This document shows, piece by piece, positions 12,401 to 22,184 of a stretch of 64,000 nucleotides of DNA (the first letter of the stretch is position 1; each line of letters begins with the position of its first letter). The translations under genes and the position numbers were made by a program. The stretch spans positions 248,001 through 312,000 of the forward strand of contig JANUWF010003369.1 in the NCBI GenBank assembly GCA_026120185.1. Direction: 5' to 3'. This DNA comes from Voacanga thouarsii. Taxonomy: Eukaryota; Streptophyta; Magnoliopsida; Gentianales; Apocynaceae. The notes beneath the pieces were generated by a model. The model was not told the origin of the DNA and searched no databases. It saw only the letters and a program-made list of their open reading frames with translations.

Positions 12401-13764
12401 TTATTTGGTATGTCTACATATATTATGAACCTGACAACAAAAATCAGAAGAACACAAACAAAAGCCTTCATTTCTTGTTGAAAACCTTCATTTTTTTTTT
12501 TGTAAAATGAAATGAATTATTATTGAATTTAATTCATATTCTTCAATTTCTGTGTCTTTAATTTCAATTTTTGGATCACCTCCAAATTTGGAATAATCAC
12601 TACTATTGCCTACAAGAAAACAGTACTGCTACAATCAATGAACATAGGAAGCAAAAATGAAACTGATTTTTTTTTTCTAAATAAAAGAATCTGCCATTTT
12701 TCTATATAACCTAAGGGTTGTTTTTGTTAATTTTTTCTTGCATTGTAGAATCCTTTGCGAAGAAGATAAAGCTAAGAGGTTGCCAGGTAACAAGCCTGCA
12801 CGTTCCATTCGACCAATCATACAATCAATGTTTCTTGGACCATATGAATCTTGGTCAAAGGTCCCAAACACAGTTAAGGATGTTTGGTTTGCTGAGTGGA
12901 CGGTAATTGTTTCTTTTCTTACTTTTATTTTAAGTGTTATATATTAATAATCTATATAATGTTTTGACAATTCTTATGGCTAATATTCAGAAACAGTTCT
13001 AGTGGGATAGGATGTATGATGGACTCATTAGATCAAAATGGGACAAGAAAGGTGGTAAGATCTACACTTATTTGATGGACCAAGTTCGTAAAGGGAAAGT
13101 CTCACATGATTTTATGAAGGATGAAGACTATAACAAGCTGCGAGCATTTTGGGATGGTGACAAATTCAAGAAGATTTAAGAGATAATGAAGGCAAACAGA
13201 AATAGTGATTGTGGAGGTTTAGGAGGCTCACGCCACTCTGGCGGTTCCATACCAGCGACAATGCACAAGAGAAAACTAGTAACTTTTCTTATTTTTAGTA
13301 TTTCAATTCAAATTTATGAAAATAACTTGTTCTAAAAATACTTAAAATTAATATCTATGTATCTAACGTGTTTTAATACTATTTTATGATTAAACCAAAT
13401 ATATGAGGGGAAATATCATAGGGACTACTCACACTCTGAAATATATGTCTTCACACACACAACAAACACTGAAGATGAAGTTGAGCAAGTGCTTAAGAAG
13501 GAACACCGAATGTTGGAGGGTGAAGACGTGGAGCTTGGAGGCCCGGAACTTGTTTTTGTTGACAAGCGGTCCGAGGAAACATATGTAAGTTTAATAAGTT
13601 AATAATGGTCTTTAATATTTTTTTATTCTAATACTATTATATCCATTATATTTAGCTCAAGTGAAGGTAGCTTTACATCTTCCATTTTTCCCATCCAACG
13701 TGGAAGAGACTTTGACATGTCTATTTATTGGTTTCCATATGTATAGCCATTTTATGGGAGTTTT

Positions 13765-13965
13765 GGGAAGATAGGGGGGGGGGGGAGCTTGGTTAAAATG
13801 TATTTGTTATGCATGAACTATGAAAGGGGAGCGGGGGGGCGGGTGCATTGTGGACCAAGTCAAATAAAAAGGGGGGGGGAGGGGAAATTTGGTTAAAATG
13901 TGTTTGTTATGCATTAACTGTGAAAGAGGGGGTTGGGGGGTGCATTGTGGACCAAGTCAAATCAA
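13765..13965 (+). repeat. Tandem repeat with long G runs
   Basis: A unit of about 100 bases occurs twice, with GGTTAAAATGTATTTGTTAT at 13791 and a close copy at 13892. Each unit contains two or three runs of 6-13 guanines. The G-runs are spaced so that G-quadruplex formation is possible. It lies in a TNPA intron. Confidence 0.85.
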
Positions 13966-14729
13966 CTTTTCTAATTGAAAATATGGTAAAATATTCAAAT
14001 GATGGTGATACTTTTTGACTTTTTATGTTACAACTAGATGATTCTAATTCTAATGGATGTTCTTTGTTTTAAACTTTACAATCACTAATATAGTTGAGAT
14101 TTTCATGGTGTTTATTCTAAAATTCTTATCCATTTTTTAATTTGATATTTCTGCATTTGTTTATATGTTAGCGTCGCTACCAAGAAGAATTGAAGAAAGA
14201 GATGGCATCACTTGCTAGCCAGACAGTTGAAGGGGAGCAGCCTCCACTAATAAACAAGGCTGATATTTGGTTGCGAGTTGTAGGCCATCCTAAGCAAGGG
14301 AATGCAGTTTATGGTATGGGATCCCTAAGCTCCAGTTGTCTACAGAAATCTACTTCACACATGTCATCGTCTTCTTCATCCATTTCATCGGCGCTTCCTT
14401 CGCATTTTGTGGAGACAACTGACTTTCAAAGTGCTATAAATGAGTTGGTGTAAAAGGCTGTTGACACACAGATTCAAGAAGTGTTGAGGACAAATGAGAG
14501 GTTGACAGCAGAGGTTTCTTTGCTAACACAGAAGGTTAAGGACTTAAGTGGATCAAATCAACCAGAAAATTAATATTCCTTCACTGTGTTTCTTAATTGT
14601 ATTAATATTCATTCACTGTTGTTAAACCATGGAGCTGCAGTTCATCTCACTTTCATATTATGACAATCGTTTATGTTTAATTAAAGATGATGTTTGGTTA
14701 GGATTTGTGGTATTTTGTGAGGGAATTAT

Positions 14730-14940
14730 ATTTGCTTTGAATTTGTGGAAGGATGATGTTTATATTTGTGGAAGGATGATGTTTGTGTTGGATTTGATGA
14801 TGTTTATGTTGGGTTTGTGGATGTGTTTTGACTTTATTATTTTATGAATTTAGATTTCATGATGTTTGTGTTAGATTTGATGATGTTTATGTTGGGTTTG
14901 TGGATGTGTTTTAGCTTTATTATTTTATGAATTTGTCAAA
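14730..14940 (+). repeat. Short tandem repeats after the TNPA gene
   Basis: GATGATGTTTATGTTGGGTT and the following GTGGATGTGTTTT block occur twice about 80 bases apart. They are preceded by three GGATGATGTTT units. They lie between the TNPA stop and the 3' subterminal array, possibly in the 3' untranslated region. Confidence 0.75.
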
Positions 14941-14989
14941 TGCATGTGTTTGGTTATATGTTCAGATGAACTAGAATTCTGCCAAATTA

Positions 14990-15930
14990 AAGAAAAATTA
15001 CCAACTAAACAATCAGTTGGTAATTGCATAGAATTTGGTTGGTATTTCAATTGGTAATTGAAAATAATTCGGTTGGTAATATATTAAATAGCAGTTAGTA
15101 ATTTTCAAACCAACTATCTACCAACAAAAAACTTAGTTGGTAATTTACCAACAAAAAATTACCAACAGATTTTAAATCACTAAAATAGTTAGAAAATTAC
15201 CAATTGAATATTTGGTTGGTAAAGAAAGAAAAATACCAACCGGAAAAAAAATTAGCAACTGAACAACCTAGTTAGTAATTTACCAACAAAAAATAACTAA
15301 CCGATTTTAAATAATTAAAATAGTTGAAAAATTACCAACTGAATGTTCAGTTGGTAAATAAATAAAACTACTAACTAAAAAAAAATTACCAACCGAAAGT
15401 CAGTTGGTAATTACCTACACATATATCGGTTGGTAGTAACATGTCTCAGTTGGTAAATTAATAAATTACAATCGTATTTTGAATACAAATTTACCAGCTA
15501 AAAATTATAAATTTACAAACTACATTTTCGGTTGATAATTACCAACTGCAACAATCGGTTGGTAACATAAATGTTTGTTGGTAATTACCAACCGAAATAG
15601 TCAACTCATATGCCAAACTTAATGCCAAATTTCCAACCGAAAATTTTACATTACCAATCGAGTTTCGGTTGGTAATTACCAACCGAAATAGTCAACTTAA
15701 ATGCCAAACTTAATACCAAGTTTTCAACCGATGATTTTACAATACCAACCGAAATGCGGTTAGTAATTACCAACCGACTCCAAAAAATTTCAGTTGGAAA
15801 ATTTACAAGCTAAGGTTTTTGCATGCGACGCCATTCGGTTGGTAATCGGTTGATAAATCATGATTACCAACCGAATTTAACTAATTACCAACCGATTTTG
15901 TCAGTTAGTAAATCACTTTTTTCTAGTAGT
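14990..15930. repeat. 3' subterminal repeat array of the CACTA element
   Basis: Dozens of direct and inverted copies of TTGGTAATT / AATTACCAACCGA fill about 900 bases. Many form perfect short palindromes such as GGTTGGTAATTACCAACC. This is the subterminal region to which TNPA-type proteins bind in the En/Spm system. The right end has far more copies than the left, an asymmetry known in this superfamily. Confidence 0.9.
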
Positions 15931-15931
15931 G

Positions 15932-16800
15932 TAAGGGATAAGAGTTGAACCCATGACCTTTAAAAACTTTAGTCAACATAAGACTTTTCCTAAAAAGGCT
16001 TTCATTGACTGAACCTTAACACTGGCATCTTTGAAACAATTGAGATTGCCCATTCTTCCCCTAGCTTGGCTGCCATTCATGCTTATTAAAACCCTAATAC
16101 TCGCTTTCCAAGCAAGTTAATCCAAGCCATCTATCTTACTTAATCCTAGCCATCCATCTTACTCAAAGTTAGTCATTAATTTTATTTCTTTCCCAAGATA
16201 CTTAATCTTCACCATCTATTCTACTTCCTTCCAAAGAAATTACTCCCGAATGCCCTAATCCAAGCCGCCCTAGTTGGCTACCTCATTTCCCTAGCAAAAC
16301 ATATTACCCTAAAAACAATTTTCTCTCTAGCTTCCCTCTAGCTTCCCTCCTTCCCCCTTCCCCCTTCCCCCTTCCATTTTTTTAATTTTTTTTTTCTTCA
16401 CTCAACTAAGAACCTTAACTTAGATTATTGAAGAAGTTCTCTTGTGTTGTTCAAAGCCACTCAACATGTTCTTCAAGAGGTAAGTAAAAAAACTTCATCT
16501 TTAACTTCATTTTTGTCGTGGCTGATTCTATTCTCTTGGCTAAGACATTTTGATACTTCAAAAAGTATGATCTTTTAGCATGATTTGAATGGGGTTTTGA
16601 GGGTATTTCAATTACAAAGGTTTCTTCTATAAATATATGCTTTAATATATTACATTTATGTTGATTTGAGGCTGATTAAATGATTTTAGTTACATTAAAA
16701 AATAGAGTATACTTGCTGGAATTATTTTCATATTAGATTTGTTGTTGAATGATGTATGAATTTCAAAAAGTTCTTGTGAGGGCTTGATTTATTGAACTTC
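15932..16800 (+). repeat. Ty3-gypsy-type LTR, copy A, continuation
   Basis: This resumes copy A after the CACTA insertion. Homology with copy B is seen around GAACCCATGACC. Homology with copies C and D is seen in the CCCTAGC-rich leader, CTAAGAACCTTAAC, the TTCTTCAAGAGGTAAGTA junction and GTGAGGGCTTGATTTATTGA. Homology ends near 16800, where an unrelated pol fragment begins, so the copy is truncated. A pyrimidine-rich (CTTCCCC)n stretch lies at 16340-16375. Confidence 0.65.
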
Positions 16801-16849
16801 TGCCATGGTTCTTGAATCAATGATCCCTCTTCTTGAGCTTGTGCTTCTT

Positions 16850-17520
16850 GGTGAGGTTGACTCCTATCACTTCCTCTCCTCAAATACTTCCACTTTTTAC
16901 CTCAACCAACAAATAGGGTTAGGTGTTAACTACTACATTGGCCTTCCTAGAGTGGTAGTTAATAAGACGCTGGTATTCTTCTAGAAACTCCATCTACCTT
17001 CTCTACTGCATATTCATGTCCTTCTAAGAGAATATATACCTTAGTGAATACTTTTATAATCTGCATCATATAGGTAGTTCCACCACTTCTTCAAAACAAA
17101 CAATATAGCTACTAATTCTAAATCATAGGTGGAGTAGTTCACCTTGTCAAACTTGAGTTTTCATGAAGCATAGACCATAAATTGGTTTTGTTGCATAATG
17201 TTACCCCAAGTCCATCCTTCGATATGTAAATATACAAGGCATACTACTTTTCTTCTTTTGGTAAGGTTGGAAGAGGCTCTGTTATTAGTCTCCTTTTGAT
17301 AAATTAGTTCTTGGACAATCTTGTTACACTTCTTACTCTGCAAAAAAGGTAAAATTCTTCGAGAGCAATTGAGTTAACGATGATGTGAGGGTCGAAAATC
17401 CTTAATAAAACACAAATAATATCCAGGTCTAGTTGACCAGAGCTAACCATGCATGGAATTGCTCAGCTAGCTGGGGCAAACTGTTTAGACATTGCTAAGT
17501 CTTGACCAAGCTCAAGAACA
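16850..17520 (-). pseudogene. Ty3-gypsy pol fragment (reverse transcriptase end and RNase H)
   Basis: The minus strand encodes scattered but ordered gypsy pol motifs. These are a FIKDF/CNKIVQELI segment typical of the RT-RNase H connection, then KFDKVNYSTYDLELVAI and LKKWWNYLY typical of RNase H. A segment resembling INYHSRKANVV, the end of that domain, follows. Frameshifts and stops separate the pieces, so no protein can be made. The fragment lies between LTR copies A and B, which are on the opposite strand, so it was moved or inverted relative to them. The family is clear from motif order, the lineage is not. Confidence 0.7.
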
Positions 17521-17529
17521 ATCGACTAA

Positions 17530-17745
17530 CACATGGTGTACACACTAGGAGCCAACCCACCTAACTTTGGACAAATGTGTACGCAGTAGGAGCTAACCCA
17601 CCCAACATTGGACAGACACTGAGACACGAAGCCAACCAGTGTGTCTAGGCATAGGTTGCTAGGGCATCTAGTACACTTTTTATGGTCGAGACATAAGGGC
17701 TTACAATAACCTTGATATGGTGCATAAAGACCCCTCATCTTCTGC
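17530..17745. repeat. Imperfect direct repeat next to LTR copy B
   Basis: AGGAGCCAACCCACCTAAC and AGGAGCTAACCCACCCAAC are about 50 bases apart within a short tandem duplication. No element could be assigned. The open frame on the minus strand (17526-17747) follows the repeat and shows no family features. Confidence 0.5.
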
Positions 17746-17749
17746 ATTG

Positions 17750-18255
17750 TAACACCCCACCCATTTTTACATCGGAATTAAGAGATTAGCATGCATTCTT
17801 TGGGCATATAATATTTATTGAAGAGTATATTTATGGATGATTTGTAGTTTAATTTCCTTGTGAATTTTAAATGTGCTTGTGAAATTGTGTGGTTTTTGCA
17901 TATTTATGTGAACACTTTGTGATTATAAGTAGTGATTAATTTTATATAGAGATTAAACTATTATTTACTAAAATTTAATATTTTAATTACTTTGGAAAGA
18001 AAATATCTTTTAGGGGGACAAATTCATATCAGAGTGAAAAAGGACTTGTGAGTATTTTTTGCTATAATCTTGGCCCAATAATGTAATAAGTCAAAAAATT
18101 AAAGTTAGAATTTATTTTTAGGAAAAAAATTGATACCTTAATATTAGGCATGGGAATTGAATTCATGACCTCTTGAAAGCTGAAGTCAACCTAAAGCTTA
18201 TTTTAATTGACTTGACTTTTTCTAATCCTAACTCTAGTGTTCCAAAGACAACTAA
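17750..18255 (+). repeat. Ty3-gypsy-type LTR, copy B
   Basis: Starts TGTAACACCCCACCC, the best preserved LTR start of this family in the window. It parallels copy A from 484 through the segment after the CACTA element (GAATTCATGACCTC). It is interrupted at 18256 by a miniature CACTA element and does not clearly continue after 18829. Confidence 0.7.
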
Positions 18256-18826
18256 CACTACTAGAAAAAGGTTGATTACTAACTAACAAATTTAGTTAGT
18301 AATTGACCAATTCTTGTAAGTAATACTAGATTATTAATAGATTCCCAACAGAATTTTGTCTGTTTGTAAAATGCTTGTTGGAAATTGTTACCAACAAGAT
18401 TTTTTAAAGCTAATTAGGAAGTACCAACAGATTTCACAGTTGCTAGCATTAAATTTCAATTGGTAAATTTTTTTTTTTGGAGTTAAGTATTTTCTATTAG
18501 TAATTTTGTTAAGTTACCAACAAATCGATTAACTGGTAATTACCAACAGCTACTTTTGTTGGTAAATTAGTGGGTAATTTTTTTAATTGATTTTGTAATT
18601 GGTAATTTAGTTAGTAAATTTCCAGTTGATTCTTTAGTTGGTAATTTTCTAACGGATTCTTTAGCTGGTAAATTTTCAATAGTTGCTCAATTGGCACATT
18701 TATTTTGTTAGTAACTATTATACATTACCAACAGGCGATTCAGTTAGTGCCTAGTTGGTAAATGTCTAAGGCTATCATTCCAATTGATAGCTTACCAACT
18801 AAAATTCAGTTGGTAATGTCGTAGTG
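18256..18826. mobile_element. Miniature non-autonomous CACTA element
   Basis: It begins CACTACTAGAAAAAGG and ends GTCGTAGTG, so both ends show the CACTA terminus. TAA lies on both sides (18253-18255 and 18827-18829) as the 3-bp target duplication. The 571-bp body has no coding sequence and consists largely of TTGGTAATT/ACCAAC subterminal-type repeats. The left end matches the 15-kb element for 13 bases. The right end diverges after CACTAC, so it is a related but distinct subfamily. Confidence 0.92.
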
Positions 18827-18948
18827 TAAAAACACTATATTGTTGGTAAGTACTAACATATTTACTCTTGGTAACCAAGATTGCTTTATCACTATGTAAT
18901 CTATAATTCACATATTTGATAAAGCTATCCTACATAATATTAAAACCA

Positions 18949-19023
18949 AATACTACCTCTGTCTCAAAATATAGGTCCACTTTTTATTGAATATGGACAT
19001 ATATATTTTGATATAGAGATAGA
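18949..19023. mobile_element. Stowaway-like MITE, short
   Basis: TACTACCTCTGTCTCAAAAT matches the CTCCCTCCGTC-type terminus of plant Stowaway (Tc1/mariner) MITEs. The roughly 75-base segment folds back on itself (CAAAATATAGGTCCA against TGGACATATATATTTTG). The right end is diverged and the TA duplication is only partial. Confidence 0.55.
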
Positions 19024-19194
19024 ACCATTCCATATAATCAAAAGACTATCTAAACCAACTACCATCCATATCAAAAGTACAACAAACTCTGATGCAGAAC
19101 AAAAATAAGATAAAATTAATTTCTAGTAAGCTCAAAATAATATTTCACTTCATAAGTCCAAATATATATGAAGTAAAATCAAGAAGAACCAGCT

Positions 19195-20510
19195 TGTGAA
19201 GTGACCTCTACTTTAAGTTCCTTAACTTCTAATGTTAGGGAGTTCACATTAGATTCTAAGAATTCATTTACTTCTTGTAGTTCTTGAATAGCTTTGTGCA
19301 GTGACTCGCCATCTTTCTGTGCTGTTAACAAAATATCACCATAAAAAGTCCATCAGGAATTAAAAGCAATTTCATGGGAAAATTAAAAGCAATTTCTAAA
19401 GTAACACTTAAAAAGAATCAATACTAAGTTTTGCATTTTTCAATTTCCAATGTCCAATTATTGCATCAGAAAATTAAAACAAATTTTGTGTGTGTGTGTG
19501 TCTGCTATGCACTATTATGACTAGTACCAAAAGTATATTAGGCAATGGTCAATTTCTTCATCTGAATAGGCCAAAGATGCCTCTATTGGACAATCAGTGG
19601 AGTCATCCTCATTATTAAAAACAGAAAACTCAATGTCATCGTCAACACACAATCCTATTTGTCTCTGATAAAAGAACTATTAAGAAACACAAATTAAGAA
19701 AATTAAACATCAAACCGAATATTCAATTGCTTTTGCCTTCTTTTCCCTTTTTTATAAATCACCTCCTAGCTTGACAACAAGAATTCAAAATAGGATTTAT
19801 CCTTTGTAGAAAGTAATAGAACAAACAAATTAAATTCTTATAAGAAAAGAAAATTATCTTAAACTACGATAAACTAATAAAAAAAAAAACCTTTTCAAAA
19901 TATGGACAACACTTCCTTCTACCTGCATTGGCAAAAGAAGCTTTGAGAAAATTTAGAAATTTGGTCATTATGGACATCCTTTTGATTCCCAAATAGTTTA
20001 TTACTAATGTTATAGAAATTGGTACAGGGGAATCAAGTGACATATGTAGGTACATGCATGATAAAATGATACAAGACCAACCACTCATACATGAAGAAAC
20101 AAAATATAGAAAAGTACCTCTCAACAACTCCATTCAAATGGTAGCATTTTCAAGTGTATGGTGCACACCATAGCAAAGCTAGAAAGATGCATATATACGA
20201 TGAAAAATGCTAAGAAACATAATTCAAATCCACAAGCCATCACAGAGTCATAGGCAAATGACAAAATTGCAGAAAATCACATTAGCCAAAAATCTCATAG
20301 GCATATAAAGAGAAGTGCAGATCTTCGATTCTAAAAAAAAAAAATAATAATAATAAAGAATCAGTATCTATTTAAAAGCTTAGGTCTTTCAATTCACATA
20401 ATCTTTCTTGGTAACGATGGCTATTGTCCCTGCTTCGCATTATATTCAACTTGCTTCTCATTTTGCTTCAAATATTCCTATCTTAGTTCTTCCAAACGTC
20501 TTGATACCTG
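19195..20510 (-). pseudogene. Decayed coiled-coil protein, possibly TNPA-like
   Basis: Three separated minus-strand segments read as plausible protein. They are about 20510-20400 (SRRLEELR, stop, EYLKQNEKQVEYNAKQ), 19670-19560 (acidic, VDDDIEFSVFNNEDDSTD) and 19325-19195 (KAIQELQEVNEFLESNVNSL then LEVKELKVEV). The last is a leucine-heptad coiled coil and resembles the end of the TNPA gene at 14480-14570 in character. Stops interrupt the frames. It may be the rest of another CACTA element or of a host gene. I cannot decide. Confidence 0.35.
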
Positions 20511-20689
20511 ATAATAGACAGGCAATGACCAAAAAATGGTATTATTTCAAGCAACTCAAGCATATCAATTCCAGCTAAAGGCAGAGATAGATTTCTATTC
20601 AAAATGTAATATTTGAAAGCTTTTAAAAACTATTAGAAGATATTGAGCATCAGATGGCTAAAGAGCTACAGAAAAGCCATCATTCAAGT

Positions 20690-20945
20690 TAGGGGTGATT
20701 ATGGTTTGGTTCAGTTCGGGGATTTCGATATCTTTGGTACCGTCCTAAATATTTGGTTCTTCGAAATCTTTGGAACCGGTCTCGAACTGCAACCCCAAAC
20801 TCTCCGTCCCGATTTGTCTCAAAATTTTGAGACAAGATGGGACGGAGATTCGGGTGTCAATTGAGATGGAGATTCGGGTTTCGATTCGGGTATCGGAGGG
20901 ACGGAGATTCGGATCTAAGTTTGGATCTTGGTTCTAAGTTACAAT
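20690..20945. repeat. GGTTCGG-rich dispersed repeat, possible element end
   Basis: TAGGGGTGATTATGGTTTGG followed by repeated GGAGATTCGGGT units is the kind of sequence found at the ends of some plant hAT-type elements. No partner end or duplication was found. Internal short tandem units (ACGGAGATTCGG) are visible at 20840-20910. Confidence 0.3.
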
Positions 20946-21203
20946 ATCCAAAAGAAGTAGAGAAGAAAAGGAAAACTTTGCAGTGAAAGAAAAAATATTA
21001 CAATTAACCCAGAATTGAAGTAGAAATCAGACGGTAGTAAAGTTCAGGGCATCACTAAGAAATGCCATCGTGAATCCAGAAGCCCATTGATCCCAACAAG
21101 AAAAATCCAAAAGCCCAAAAGACGCAATCTTGAATTACCAGCCCAACTACATCTCCCAGAAACACAACCTCCCAATATTACAAGCAAGAATGGTTTAAAC
21201 TAA

Positions 21204-21478
21204 GGGTTTTTGATCAGATTGGGTCAAAAACCCAACAATCCACCGTGAAGGGGATGGGTGGGGGAGGTATCCCTGTTGACGGGGTTCTTCACTATAGCCA
21301 AGCACGACCTCACGCCAGGCAATTGTGAAGCCCCTCACATTGCGTGTGAAGCAAAAAGTGCTGCTGCCCGTGAAATCTCCAAAAGCAAAGATGTAAATGC
21401 GGGGAAGACTAGCAGTCACGTGGTTTGAGTGGACTACACAACTGCCAATCGCGCGGTCTGAGCACTACGCGACTGGCA
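21204..21478 (+). repeat. Left terminal inverted repeat of the Mutator-like element
   Basis: Pairs with 25926-26174 on the opposite strand. Conserved blocks include GTCAAAAACCCAAC, GGGGGAGGTATCCCTG, GGGTTCTTCACTATAGCCAA and TCTGAGCACTACG. The inner part holds two copies of a CACTACGCGACTGGCAGTCG-like unit. Confidence 0.85.
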
Positions 21479-22184
21479 GTCGTGCGATGCCCTCCCGCCA
21501 GGCTATTCTTATACATTTTTTTTAATTCATAATTATAAGTAAATTTAATTTTTTTTTGAATAACTTTGTATTATTTTTTCAAATTTAAAATTCTAAATAA
21601 TTCTAAATAATTATCTGTAGAATAAAATATAAAAATATTATTTGTAATTCTCTCACAAATAATTTTAAATTTAATTATTCATTAATATATAATTTATAAT
21701 ATTTAATTACAATTGATTATAATTATTAATTGTCTGTAAAAAATATAAAAAATTTCAAATCTCAATAATAAATGAAAAATTAAATAAAGTATGAAAATAA
21801 TAATTTATATTTTAGTGAATAATAACGATGAAATATTTTGTAAATAATTACCAGATATTTTTTTAATTTCAAACAAAAAGGTATGAATTTCAGAGTTGAA
21901 TATAAAAATTTTTCATCTGTTATAAATCTTCTAAACCCTAAATGATATAATATCATTTTGAAGATGCGATTAATAACAAGAATTTAATTACTTGTCAAAA
22001 TGGAATGTAAAAGACATAAATAAATTATTAAAAAAATATTAAATTATAAATCAAATAGTCATATTATACATGAAATTATCTAATAGAAGGATGCCGGCTA
22101 GTCCCACAATGATATCCATGACAGTTTCTTGGAGGCTGAATCCGTCTTAGAGTTTGTTCTTGAGGTTATGGTTCAGGTGGTCCC

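Larger units (their letters stand above)
8951..14573 (+). pseudogene. TNPA-type CACTA protein (Transposase_24 family), degraded
   Basis: The second gene of the CACTA element begins 150 bases after the transposase ends. Exon 1 starts MVRGKKNQTSRGSGF and is rich in basic and then polar residues. It has a frameshift near 9120 and a stop near 9320. After about 3.3 kb of intron-like sequence, exons at about 12745-12900 (RSIRPIIQSMFLGPYESW, VKDVWFAEW), 12991-13280 (MDQVRKGKVSHDFM, GGSRHSGGSIPATMHKRKL), 13405-13587 (YVFTHTTNTEDEVEQV) and 14171-14573 (ADIWLRVVGHPKQGNAVYGM, then serine-rich and coiled-coil sequence) match the plant Ptta/En-Spm Transposase_24 pattern. In-frame stops occur near 13001, 13177 and 14451. 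Its relatives bind subterminal repeats and splice as the TNPA partner of TNP2. Confidence 0.88.
904..15931 (+). mobile_element. CACTA (En/Spm) DNA transposon, complete by its ends
   Basis: The left end reads CACTACTAGAAAAATG. The right end, reverse-complemented, reads CACTACTAGAAAAAAG, so the terminal inverted repeats match over about 14 bases. Both flanks carry TAA (901-903 and 15932-15934), the 3-bp duplication expected for CACTA elements. Arrays of short subterminal repeats built on TTGGTAATTACCAACCGA lie inside both ends. Between them are a TNP2-type transposase gene (5070-8800) and a TNPA-type gene (8951-14573), the standard two-gene layout of autonomous En/Spm elements. At 15,028 bp the element is large but within the known range. 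Both genes carry stops or frameshifts, so this copy is probably non-autonomous although its ends look usable. It sits inside an older gypsy-type LTR. Confidence 0.96.

Noticed and set aside
17526..17747. Minus-strand cysteine-rich frame of 73 codons
   Set aside because: It follows a short direct repeat, and no relative or domain is recognisable.
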